NCBI RefSeq assembly: GCF_050947335.1
Contig: NC_134988.1
Span: 4,650,001 to 4,714,000 of the forward strand
Source of the DNA: Megachile rotundata
Taxonomy: Eukaryota > Arthropoda > Insecta > Hymenoptera > Megachilidae
Direction: 5' to 3'
Length of the DNA: 64,000 nucleotides
Below the pieces are notes generated by a model. That model saw nothing but the letters and a program-made list of their open reading frames with translations, did not search any database and was not told the origin of the DNA. Position 1 is the first letter of the stretch; the number at the start of each line of letters is the position of its first letter. This document shows, one piece after another, positions 10,826 through 21,755 of this stretch. Made by a program: the position numbers and the translations under genes.

Positions 10826-11209
10826 TATACTGATTACCGATTGTCGAATTTGATAGATATGGTAATAGATTCGTAATGTACTGTCGGTAATTGCCTAATA
10901 CTGTCGATAATAGATTTGAGGTGTGGTATTGTACAAAAAAGGGTTCCGCGGGACGTTATACATGTAATGTACTTTTGTGGGATTCGTTAATACTCTTATA
11001 GAACGTGGTAAAGGCAAAACTGTGCGAATCAAAACATATGAAAAGGATCATTCAATTGAAACAGAGAGCGAGGGAGCCAGTAGAGTGAGTCACTATCGTG
11101 GCGCTATATGATCTACAATGACATTCGCGAAAGCCACTATAGTGGACCGCCGTACAGAGGTGGTATCTGTGAAAGTGACCATAATGGCGCGTCGTGCCTA
11201 AGAGGTTAA

Positions 11210-12300
11210 AGTATAGAAAAGATTACACAAACACTATGTTAATACTTTGTATTAACAAAAGATCTGGTTGTTAATTACAGAGAACAATGATCAATTTCGA
11301 AGCACAGTCTCACACAAATTGATTATATAAAGGTACCTAAAAATAGTACTTATGCTATATCTATCTGAAGTAAAAATGAAAATAAATTTTATGAAAATGA
11401 TTACCAAATTTGTTCATTAATATCTTAACACTCATTATTAATGTGTATCTTAATATATTAGTGTGTATGTAAGCAACATATCATTCGTCATTTTTTAATA
11501 GTAATTAAATAAATATTAATAGTGACAATATATATAAATTGTCATAGCCACATTAATAGAATTTTTGATTTTGCAGATAATTTTTATGCAACTTGCTAGC
11601 TTGCTAATTTGCACAAAAACTTGCCTTTTTAATACAACTCGAGTTTTTAATTTACTTTTTGTATTTTTAAAATACTCAAAATTGTGCAATCATTAAATGA
11701 GAACGAAAATTGAAAAAGAATAAATCAAAAAACATGTAATTTGAACGATCACGTTTATACGTGAACGAAACTCCGAAGCAAATAGATTGATTTTTCACAG
11801 GAAAAGGGAAATACTCCACTTTTTTAAGTAGACGCAAAATTGTTCAAATACCACGTAACGTAAAACAAACAACGCAGTATTTACAATTAATTAACACAGC
11901 AAACACAGGATATACACACGCGAGTCCGTGATAGTCGACATCATTCGATCGAAAAGTGTTAGAAGAGAATTTTTAAGGTTCCAAAAAGAGAAACAAATTT
12001 TAAAGCTGCTGCATGAGTGTTTATAACATATAATTTATTGACGTAAATTATTTTTTCTTTAAGGCTTATGGAACAGTGTTAATTTCAAATAATGCAGTGG
12101 TAATCCAAACAATTGAAATGCTTTGATTTATACATATTCAAGATTTCAAATGGAGTAATTTTTTGTAAGAAAAGTGAATATGAAGATATTTAAATCACAT
12201 TTGTCAGCTCCAAATTATGTATTGAGACATGAAAAACTTAAATGAAGGTGGAACAAGTTTAAACTCACATTAATTTAAAAAGTAGAAGAATTAATTTAAA
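11210..12300. other. AT-rich spacer, nothing recognised
   Basis: No coding, RNA or repeat structure that I can support. Confidence 0.4.
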
Positions 12301-14170
12301 AAGACGAAGATAGTAGTTTGTACTAAAAATAAAATGATACAGTAGTAAAATCATAAAACAGTAAATTCGTGAAATAGCAAAATAGTAGGATAGTAAGAAT
12401 GTGAAATAATAAAATGGCAAAAGGATACAACAATAAAATAGTGGAATAGCAAAACAGTAAAATAGCAAAATAATAAAATATTGAACTGAAAAATGTCAGT
12501 AATGTAAAAATAGTAAAGTCATGAATGGTAACACGGTAATAATGGTAACAGTACACAAGAATATACAATAGCAGCACTGTAAAATTGTGATATAATAGTC
12601 ACATAATAATACAGCAATATACATATGTATACAGGGTGTTACCTGTAACGCTACTCACGATTTTTCTCCCACTTGCAGCCAACTTACGAAAAAAAGTTTG
12701 CAACAATATTTGTAGAGTATGAAGTGCACAATAGATATTAGTAAAGCAAATTTTGAAAACAGTTTGTTCTCTTGGCAAAGTCATGGTCACCTTGGGTTTT
12801 TTAAATAGGAACATACATTTTTTTATTCATAGTTTTAGAGGACATCAATACGAATTCAAAACACATTACATGATATTTTTATTAACATATTACTCGATTT
12901 ACAGAAGTGGAAAAATGTAAAGTACTTAGCTTTTGACTTTGGTCGGGTAACCATTATTTGGTTCCAAAGAGATTACTGAATGTAAACACGCGACTAGAAT
13001 ATAAGAAAAATACACTTTATTTAATTACATGTTCAAAATGTATGCCGCCTGCCATCACGTAATATTCCAGTCTTTTACTTCACATTTCCACTTCTGTAAA
13101 TCGAGTAATATGTTAATAAAAATAACATGTAATATATGTTTTGAATTCGTCTCGATGTCCTCTAAAGCTATGAATAAAAAAAAGGTATGTTCCTATTTAA
13201 AAAGACCAAGGTGACCTTGATTTTGCCAAGAGAACAAACTGTTTTCAAAATTTGCTTTACTAATATCTATTGTGCACTTCATACCCTGCAAATTTTATTC
13301 TAAACTTTTTTTCGTAAGGTGGCTGCAAGTGGGAGAAAAATCGTGAGTAGCGTTACAGGTAACGCCCTGTATAGATAAATACCGGAATAGTAGTATATGT
13401 ATACAATACAGTATTACATACATTTGGGATAAATGACGCAAGTGAGACAAGTTATCTCTTGAATTTAGTAAGAGATACAAAAAGTTGATGCTGATACATT
13501 AAAACATAATGAAGTAATGCAACAGTAGTATAGGAGTACATAAGTATAATATTATAGTTATATAGTATTGTAGTAGTACAGAAGTACAATATTATAGTAG
13601 TATAATAGAATAGTACTATAGTATAGTGAATAGCAGTAGGGCAGTATAGTAGAGGAGTAGTACATCAGTATAGTACTATAGTAGTATAGCAGAATATTAG
13701 TGTAGCAGAATAGTAGAATAATGGAACAGTAAAATAGGAGAATAATAAAATAGTAGAATAGTAGAATAGTGGAACAGTGAAATAGTGGAATAGTGGAAGA
13801 GTGGAAGAGTGGAAGAGTGGAAGAGTGGAAGAGTGGAATAGTGGAATAGTAGCACAGTAGAATAATAAAATCATCGAATAGCAGATTAGTAGAGTAATAG
13901 AATAGAAGAATAGTAGGACAGTAGAATAGTAAAATAGCAAAATAATAATAACGGTAAAAATAGTAACGGTAAAACAACAGAATGCTACTATTAGTCGTAA
14001 AATACTCCAATAGTGAGACAATAAAGTCTCAAAACAATAAAACAGTAAAACACTTGTAAACTATCACAATAAAACAGTAGATTAGTGAAATAACAGAACA
14101 GCAAAATATTAAAACAGGATGCTAAAGCCACAGATAAAGTAACAGAACAGCAAAATAACAGTATAATAAA
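12300..14170 (+). repeat. Purine-rich minisatellite (AATAGTAGAATAGT type), interrupted
   Basis: Degenerate units of about 5-10 bp built on AATAGTAR and GTGGAAGA words. They run from about 12310 to 12600 and resume at about 13500 to 14170. The most regular stretch is GTGGAAGAGTGGAAGA near 13790-13850. The plus strand is C-poor. Frames of 118 and 150 codons on the minus strand consist of Leu/Phe/Tyr/Ser repeats and are by-products. The foldback element at 12632-13369 sits inside. Confidence 0.85.
12632..13369. mobile_element. Foldback element with ~285-bp inverted arms
   Basis: TA at 12630-12631 and 13370-13371. The left arm 12632-12915 (CAGGGTGTTACCTGTAACG start) pairs with the right arm 13084-13369 (ending CGTTACAGGTAACGCCCTG), separated by about 168 bp. 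Arms differ by scattered substitutions and small indels. No transposase. Short frames on both strands translate the same arm twice and are not independent evidence of coding. Confidence 0.9.
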
Positions 14171-14279
14171 ATAAATACGTCACACAATAACAGAAAATAA
14201 CAACCGCACTAAAACAATATTAGAAGTACAAACACTATTCTCTTAAACAGAATAGTATCATAAATAGCAGCAAATATAA

Positions 14280-14580
14280 GAACATAGTCCCGCCATTTTT
14301 CAATTTCGACTTAAAACGACAGCGTAGCAATCAAAACCGGTTACTTTTATTAAACTACAAATTGCTTCTCCAGCAGCGAGCGGAAGGAAAAATTACAAGT
14401 GTACTTCGATGACACTGTTCCTTTTCTCTCTTTGTCGATGAAACCTTTTCATTTTATTCCTCGTTTCCAAAGAAACGTCCCCAGGGAATGGCGTCCTGGC
14501 AGGAGAGAGTCTATCTCGATAAACTTCGAGCCACCCCTTGGTGAGCACCGAATGATATTCTATTCCCTGCCACCCCCTGT
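14280..14580. other. Moderately GC-rich unassigned stretch
   Basis: Less AT-rich than its surroundings, with non-repetitive sequence such as CCAGGGAATGGCGTCCTGGC. A 70-codon frame at 14399 has no recognised motif. It could be a conserved non-coding element; not demonstrable here. Confidence 0.3.
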
Positions 14581-14890
14581 GCTCGATGTCGCAGTATTTC
14601 GCTATGTGTAATATACAGTGTCCAAAACGACTAATATAACCCTGAAAGGGGTGATTTTCGAAGAGACGTTAAGTCAAAAACGTACAATACATATATTCTC
14701 ATCTTCGTGTGCAGTCAAGGACAAATCTGGCTATCCTCTGCGTTCGATGTCGCAGTATTTCGCTGTGTGCAATATACAGTGTCCAAAACGACTAATATAA
14801 GCATGAAAGGGGTGATTTTCGAAGAGACGTTGAGTCAAAAACGTACGATACATACATTCCCGCTTTCGTGTACAGTCAAGAACAAATTTG
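14581..14890 (+). repeat. 161-bp tandem duplication
   Basis: Unit 1 begins GCTCGATGTCGCAGTATTTC at 14581. Unit 2 begins GTTCGATGTCGCAGTATTTC at 14742 and runs to about 14890. Both contain CAGTGTCCAAAACGACTAAT and GGGGTGATTTTCGAAGAGAC. Differences are scattered single bases. Confidence 0.85.
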
Positions 14891-14944
14891 ACGTCTCTAA
14901 GGAAAATATAATAATTAAAGAAGATGCAGTTGATTCTTAGGGAC

Positions 14945-15460
14945 TATGGGATTTGAAAATGTGAGTTGAATATTTTTAGATTTAAACATTTGAAAATTTG
15001 TGATGTGGTAATTGGGAAATTTGAGAGTTTTGAAATTTGTGAATTTAGGAAGCTAAAGACGTAGGAATTTGACAATTTTATAGTTTGAGAATTTGAAGAT
15101 TTGGAAAGTTGAAAATTTGGATGTTTTAAGATTTAGTATCTCAAAAATTAAAAAATTTTCAGTTCGAAAATTAGTAAATGTGGAAATTATGAAATTTACA
15201 AATTTTAGTATTTTAATATTTGGTCATTTGGAAATTTTAATATTTGAAGATTTTTGTAATTAAAATCTGCAAAAATGTAGCAATTTGCAAATGTAGAAAT
15301 TAACCAACATTTAAACCAAACATTTAAGCCAAACTTAAATGTTTGGCAATTTGCAAATGTAGAAATTCTTAAAATCTTGAAATCTTGGAAATCTTGTTTT
15401 TGAAATTTTCAAATTTCAAAATTTAGGATTCTGGAAGACTAAAAATTTCTCGACACAATA
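14945..15460 (+). repeat. Degenerate octamer array (GAAATTTGG type), array 1
   Basis: Many words such as GAAATTTG, GAAGATTTGG and GAAAATTTG at roughly 8-9 bp spacing, with strong G-over-C skew on the plus strand. No coding content. Confidence 0.75.
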
Positions 15461-17640
15461 GTGAAATTATTATATTAACAGTCAACTATTTCAGTAATAT
15501 ACAACAACAAAAAATGGCATCTATAAAAATGTATAATACATGTCAAAGTTATATTCCTATGTACAAGTATGTACCACACATAATCGTTAATAACCTTGTT
15601 AATACATCCGTTGTAAAGAAAAATAAACCAATTCAATATTTTAATAGTACTGATTAACAATTATCAAACTCCATCGGTTGCACTGATTAAATCAATGAAA
15701 CTTTCACGTATCAAATCAGTGACTAATTTATTTCGCTACTTCAATCAATATTCCTCTATTTTGCAGTGGTATAATTTATTGAAACCCTGACTATCTGATC
15801 AATTAATTGTTTATAGAACATCCGTCGAATTTCCCGCTAAAAATTCTAAAGGTAAACGAAAGTATTCACATAATTGTAGATTTAATACTTTAAATAATAA
15901 TCTGAATAAGAATTTAAAAACTTTATAACTTGTCTCTCCCTCAAAATTATTACGGTACACCTTGTAGAAAACGCAGTTTAACAATCCCGAACGTAGTCCA
16001 TATCATTATCGAGTAGACGTGTTTAACGGTGAAACTTTGCTAATTAAGTAAATGTCAATTTACTGAGTTTGTAATTTACTTCTCCTTTCAAACTATTGAA
16101 ACACAGTTTAACGATTCTTCTTAACGCGCGTCCCCGTATCATTGTTCGTCCACAACGCTCGCATTGCTTTACTCAAAAAATTGAATATTTCGCACAGAAA
16201 TATCGAGAGAATATGTATACATGTTCGAACACTGCAGTTTGATTTATCGTCACCTGATACCTTTTATATACCTTCCCCTTTTTTCTGTTTGCCAGTTTCC
16301 TCCGGTTATTTAGTATCCGTGGCTCTCTGTTCGTGTTGGACCATTTTTCCGGACAACTGTGGTTCGCTAGTTTAAAACTGATCTGTCGGAAACTTTTTAT
16401 TCCGAATGCACCGTTGCACTTCTTTTCTCTTTGCAATCGATTCGATAATACCGTACTATTGCCTTGCTTTCAGATTTTATAGACACTGCATCAGTTGCAC
16501 GCTTTTATTGGTTCTCCAAAGTAAATAGACGCTTTAATCGTAACAATTTTCTAAACGATCACTTACATTTTCTACAGAAATCGTAATTATATTTTCTATA
16601 AATCTTGTACTTTTATTTTCTATAGACCTGATACTAACATTTTCTAGAGATTTCATCTTTAAACACTTTAGAATTATAAAGAGAGGTTTATTTGATGTAA
16701 CTTTTCTTGAGGTGCAACACATACGAACGCTGAGATCTGACGCCATATTGTTTACACGGCGCGGTAAGCTCAAACGTAGATATAGTTTTGCGGAGCTAGA
16801 TTACAGATATTCAAAATACTAAAATTAAGTTGTATACAAATATTGCATAAATATATTATATGTGTGTTCAATCAGCTGATTGCAATGAGATTTAATACTA
16901 ATTTTGTGTAATTTTATAATAGCCATGTTTGTAATTACTTGAACTGCAAGCTAGAAGTAGATATGATAAGAAGTCAATGTATTGATAGAAAATTGTTTTG
17001 GGAAATTTCTTGCATTTCAATTTTTCAGCTCAAATTTCAAACACTATGTATATAAGAAATTAATATATGTTAACAATTTTCTAAGTATATAATATATCGA
17101 CAATAGATTGGCATTTTTAAGTATATGGACAAAGAATGTATTTAAACATAACTCAAATGTGAAATAATTGTTCTAAGTGCAATTAATTACTGATAACAGC
17201 ATTTCATGCGAATGAGAGATAATAGAGACAAAGATTTCAATAATGAATGAATGATTACTTATTTATACGTTATTTTTAAAAGTTCAATCGAATATTGTTG
17301 CACGCTGGTTCTAAATAAACTTTCTTCGTCAGATATACATTTAATCAAACACCCCTTTGTTAAATATACGTTTAACACATGTTTGTTAAATATAAAATAT
17401 ACATTTAACAAAATACGTTTTTCCTTGACCCCTTAAGTTACAATTACAATTACAATTTTTTACGTAATTGCGTCATGAGTATGCGTCGCGATATTATGGA
17501 ACAGGCGGTTAAATATACGCATAACGAAACACCTATGCCGTGGAATACCTACGTAATGTATATTCCATACCTGTTTCGTGAAATATTCGTTATAATTATT
17601 ATTCTCAGATTATAACGGAAATCATTATATAAAGCGTTAA
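15461..17640. other. AT-rich spacer, nothing supported
   Basis: About 2.2 kb with only short shadow frames. A slightly GC-richer patch at 16100-16440 has overlapping frames on both strands and no motif. Confidence 0.4.
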
Positions 17641-17653
17641 AACTTGAAAACTA

Positions 17654-17684
17654 TAATGGTACCATAGTTATGCGCCGCAATGTG
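17654..17684. repeat. Relic terminus of the IR/DR Tc1-like family
   Basis: GGTACCATAGTTATGCGCCGCAATGTG is a mutated version of the right-end motif of the elements at 2563 and 57074 (GTGCTATAGTTNTGCACCGCAGTG). No partner end or transposase was found nearby. Confidence 0.45.
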
Positions 17685-18049
17685 TTCATTACTTTGATGA
17701 ATACGTGGTCCTGAAGTTCGGCGCAGCTTTTTTTAAACATCCTGTATACGCGAGAGCATATATGAATAAAAGATGAGACGCGAACGAAGGAAACCTAATG
17801 AATAGTGTCAATGAGATGGAAAGACGGACGATGAGAGACAGAGAACAAAACAACCGACTCCGGAAGAAATTAAAGCGACTGGATTATGGACCTGCCGTGA
17901 GATCTCGATAGAGCGAATTGCCGGAACAGGGAAAAAGGTTCACAGGTTCATTAAAATATTCGAACGGTATTACACTTCGTATTCGATTGTATACAAATTA
18001 CATGATCTTATGTTCACTGCTGCATGGTGGAGCTGGGTCAATAACAACC

Positions 18050-18735
18050 CAAGCCTGCAGAACAGTTGATAGAGTGGCAATAGTGATGACACATTGATAC
18101 AATGACAATTTTCTGGACATTGACAGATTGATATAGTAATGTGGTTTGAAGGACACGTTGGATGACACTGACGACACGTTGACAAAGTAATATTTTCTGG
18201 ATATTGTTGAGAATATTGATGACACGCTGACACGGTAATATTTTCTGGATATTGATGAGAATATTGATGACACTGATATTGACATTGATATATAGATAGT
18301 TTCTAGATATATGACATTTTTTGGACGTTGATGATACGTTAATACAGTGGCAATTTTCAGGACATTGATATAATGTTGAAACAGTGATATTTTGTGGACA
18401 CTGATGACATGTTGACACTGTAATATTTTCTGAATATTGATGACACGTTGACACTGTGATATTTTGTGGACACTGATGACATGTTGACACTGTAATATTT
18501 TCTGAATATTGATGACACGTTGACACTGTGATATTTTCTGAATATTGATGACACATTGACACTGTGACATTTTCTGAATATTCATGACACGTTGACACTG
18601 AGATATTTTCTGAATATTGATGACACGTTTGCACATTGATATTTTCCAGTCATTGATGATACGTCGATACATTGACGATTTTATGGACACATATAACACA
18701 TTGATATAGCGATATTTTGTGGACGCTGATGACAC
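18050..18735 (+). repeat. 36-bp minisatellite
   Basis: Units of 36 bp built on GATGACACGTTGACACTGTG followed by ATATTTTCTGAATATT. They are most regular from about 18390 to 18620 and degenerate on both sides. Because 36 is a multiple of three, long frames appear in several minus-strand phases (up to 245 codons of Cys/His/Gln/Asn- or Ser/Val/Ile-rich repeats). They have no domain, no start context and no homologue that I recognise, so I do not call a gene. Confidence 0.9.
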
Positions 18736-18739
18736 AAAA

Positions 18740-19580
18740 GAACCAACCGGAAAGAATACGTGCCAGGTTGAAGGTTCTAGCTTGACCCCTCGGCAAAACT
18801 TTTTCTTATTTACAGTGGGTGGCCGAATTATTAGACTCGAGAGATTTCTTTTCAGAAATACGCGACTGACGCGACTTTAATTAGTTTAACGATGTTATCG
18901 ATACTTGATGTACTATAGGAAAAACGGGTATGGGTATGAATGTATGTAAAGTGTTCTTTGGGGTCTCTGTTAGTGGAAAACCTTGACTTCGATTTAAGCA
19001 CGTTATACCGTGCTTGGTGGATTTTTACATGTTTAGTATTGTAAAAGGGCAGAGTGACGAAATATTAAATAATTATATTTTCTTGTATAATATAGTGTTC
19101 GACTTAGAGTGTTCAATTCTTACTTTTAACTACGAGTATTATCGTTGAAAAATAATACGTCGTAACAAAATATTATATCGTGAAAATAATATATTGTAAC
19201 ATTGCAATAAAAATATCTGTTCCATTGCAAAAAAGGAATATTATTCCCTAATACAACAAAATTTCGTTTTACATTTTCGACTTACTATTTCACGTGGAAC
19301 CACCTGCTATCTAAATGTGCAGTAACTGCAGAAATATAGTGGGATCGTAAATTTCGGCGATCTGTAAACTGATACGTGTTTTCGATTGATGATGCGCACA
19401 GGATTGTACGTGGATTGTGACTACAACGTTACAAACTATAAAACAAAATAAACCATCAACTAATGTTAGTTTAATTAGTATTAGAGTAACTGTTAATCCT
19501 AAAATTTGTAATGTTTAGAAAAATTTTAATTTTTTGAGAAATGTCGGAGGCAGAAAGAAACGTAAGCATTTTACTGAATG
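18740..19580. other. AT-rich spacer, nothing supported
   Basis: No gene or repeat structure recognised. Confidence 0.4.
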
Positions 19581-19584
19581 AATT

Positions 19585-19800
19585 TCAAGTTTGAGAACTT
19601 AGAAATATAAAAATTTGGACTTTTGGAAATTTTAAATAACTGAAATTTGATATTTAATATATTTGATAATTTGGAAATTCTAAACTATGAATATTTAGAA
19701 ATATTCGATAATGACCTTGGAAATTTTAGACGTTGAATATTTGGAAATTTCGAACTTCGAAACTTTGAAACTTTGGAAATTTTAATTCATGTAAATTTAT
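19585..19800 (+). repeat. Degenerate octamer array (GAAATTTGG type), array 2
   Basis: Short array of GAACTTAGAAAT, GGAAATTTTAA and similar words, G-skewed on the plus strand. Confidence 0.6.
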
Positions 19801-20279
19801 ATGTCAAATGCTTTTATAAGTTTGGCAATCCTCAGACAAAAAATAATTTTGAAAACTAGAAATGTTTACCAAATACACTTTTAATTTAGTATAATCTCAT
19901 TACAAGTGATAAAGAAAAATATATATTAAAGTCTTCATTTGGGGATCGATAGCAAATAATATTTGTAATATTTGATATATTTGTGTTAATATGTAATATT
20001 TGTAACATTTGTGACAGTTTAAATTTTTTGCAAGATGTCGCGTAATTCGTGCTTAATTTAGTGTAAACTTTTTATTTATAACTAGTTAAAATTTAACATC
20101 TTCAAAAATGCCAATATTTTATTCTATTTTGGAGGTTCAAATTGCTTAGCCATTGATTATGAAAGTCGTATAAGTTCAATTTTTAGACGTAGAAAAAAAA
20201 ATAAAATAGAATTTATTATATGTACTACAAGATTATAACGTTAGAGGACAAAATAATGAATTTATAATCCCTTCACAAA

Positions 20280-20745
20280 ATTCGCAAGAGTCCTGATCCC
20301 ATCGAGCGTTCAGACATCAAAGTGACAATTTTCGGTAACATCCGAAATTTCTCCGGCATTCCAATCGAATTACGATCGCGCAGCGCCATCTGGAATAATG
20401 GTGCGTCTCTTCTGTGCCACCTGTTCTTTCCTGAAGAGCAAGCGAATCGTCGAGGAAGAAGACGAGCAGGACTTTGCTGCGATCGATTTTGTTGCAGCCG
20501 CGTGACTCATCATCCTAGCGAAACACCAGTCAAGGTTCTTCCTCGTAAGGAACTTCTTCTGGCCAAGGTCTCTTCTAACCGCAACAATGAAAGAGGAGAA
20601 AGAAAGAAATCCTTGAACGTTTTTACGCCGACTCTCCAAGAAATATTCGTATATTTCGTATATCGATGGATATTCAATCGGGCTTTGAATTTTACGTTCA
20701 AATTAAATCTTGGAGGGCATATATGCTCTGTGGGCATGTAATTTT
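20280..20745. other. GC-richer unassigned patch with opposing ORFs
   Basis: Open on both strands (139 codons plus from 20322; 89 and 75 codons minus). The plus frame is Arg-rich and loses coding character after about residue 90. No domain or splice context was recognised. It may be an exon fragment or conserved non-coding DNA. I do not call a gene. Confidence 0.3.
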
Positions 20746-20769
20746 ATTTTTCTGATGCAGAGAACTGCG

Positions 20770-21270
20770 TTGTTTCGAGTAATGATAATATAAATTATTT
20801 CATGTAATATTAATATTAATATTCATATGGAGCTTGATATTAATATTAATATAGAGATTAATATTAACCAGCTAACTGTGGCGATCATTTTGCAAAGCGC
20901 GCACCAGTGTGTGTCACGATAATCAAGCGATGACGAGTTAACTCTCAAGAATTTATTAATCCATCTCAAAACATTTACATTTTTTATTTGTTTATTTCAT
21001 TTCTTGTTGAGCTCTGAACATTTTAAACATATTACAATTTACGAATATACTTTAGTTTTCGCCAAAATTACAATTTAAATATCAAATTGTAACAAAATTT
21101 TACGCATGACGCATATAGTCGTCATGACACAAAATTCTGCCACATCTTCATGACGGATATAGTCGTCAAACAGACTTAACTGGTTAATACTGATATTAAT
21201 ATTAACATAGAGATATACTAATATTGATACAGATACAAGTATTAGTATTAGTATTAGTATTAGCTATTGA
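20770..21270 (+). repeat. TAATAT / TAGTAT microsatellite around a miniature element
   Basis: TAATATTAATATTAATAT repeats at 20810-20876 and TAATATTAACATAG then TATTAGTATTAGTATTAG repeats at 21186-21265 flank the TTAA element. The insertion probably landed in a pre-existing repeat containing TTAA. Confidence 0.8.
20878..21183 (+). mobile_element. TTAA-flanked miniature element, family 2, copy 1
   Basis: TTAA at 20874-20877 and 21184-21187. Ends CCAGCTAACTGTGGCGATC and GACTTAACTGG form a short inverted repeat. The 306-bp interior matches copies at 40625 and 51437. It contains two copies of an ATGACGNATATAGTCGTCA motif separated by about 40 bp. No coding capacity. TTAA targeting suggests piggyBac-type mobilisation. 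This copy is the most diverged of the three. Confidence 0.85.
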
Positions 21271-21517
21271 CGACTTATTAGGAAGGTTCAATAATATTTG
21301 TAATTTTGTAATTCTCCAATTCTTCATGTAAGAGGGATTTAAAATAATTATGCAGAGGTGGTATCAAAACCTGATACCTTTGCACCGTTTAATTTTTTAT
21401 ACGAACTCCTTAATTAATTTGCAAAATAGATCAAGAAACAGATTCTCAATAAAATGTATTGTAACTATGCAGAGTGTGTGACAAATATATTTTCATTTAT
21501 TATAAGTACTAAATAAA
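21190..21517. other. Spacer between miniature element and copia
   Basis: After the TAGTAT repeats the sequence is unremarkable and AT-rich up to the copia target duplication. Confidence 0.4.
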
Positions 21518-21522
21518 TCCCC
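21518..21522. repeat. Copia target-site duplication (distal copy)
   Basis: TCCCC at 21518-21522 is repeated at 26150-26154, a 5-bp duplication typical of copia integrase. Confidence 0.85.
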
Positions 21523-21726
21523 TGTTAATTTTTATTTGATTACAAAATTCTTACACGTTAACGTCCTTTACGGTATTTACAAAGCGACTGACTACGCACA
21601 CGGTTCAGGACAGATATATACGCGTTTTCTCTCACACACTCATACAAACAGAAAAAGACGTATCGACAATGACTCATCCTTCTAACATGCGGGAATGCTA
21701 TTAGCATGTATTGCTATATTTTAACA
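21523..21726 (-). repeat. Copia 3' LTR
   Basis: 204 bp, identical to the 5' LTR. In element orientation a poly(A) signal AATAAA lies at 21531-21536, near the LTR's downstream edge, where it would act in 3' end formation of the genomic RNA. Confidence 0.95.
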
Positions 21727-21735
21727 TCCCCCCTC
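21727..21735 (-). other. Copia polypurine tract
   Basis: On the minus strand GAGGGGGGA abuts the 3' LTR, the usual place and composition for the plus-strand DNA primer. Confidence 0.85.
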
Positions 21736-21755
21736 AATACATGCTTACTTTTTAT

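Larger units (their letters stand above)
8200..11205 (-). mobile_element. TTAA-flanked element, family 1, copy B, with nested insertions
   Basis: TTAA at 8196-8199 and 11206-11209 flank ends CTTCTTAGGCACGG and GTCGTGCCTAAGAGG. The left ~275 bp and right ~150 bp align in reverse with the two halves of copy A. Comparison with copy A shows that roughly 8475-11067 is inserted material: a 918-bp TA-flanked element, a mariner derivative and about 750 bp of unidentified sequence (starting GGTGCCCAACTAC, ending GGATCATTCA). Confidence 0.7.

Noticed and set aside
13558..14021. 118- and 150-codon hydrophobic minus frames
   Set aside because: Translation of the AATAGTAGAAT-type minisatellite; apparent membrane character comes from base composition.
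17998..18735. 245-codon minus-strand frame and its 198-codon neighbour
   Set aside because: Both lie wholly in the 36-bp minisatellite. Period divisibility by three keeps several frames open at once, and no domain or start context is present.
20322..20741. 139-codon plus frame as a host gene
   Set aside because: Open on both strands in the same patch, no domain, no start or splice context; kept only as an unassigned patch.
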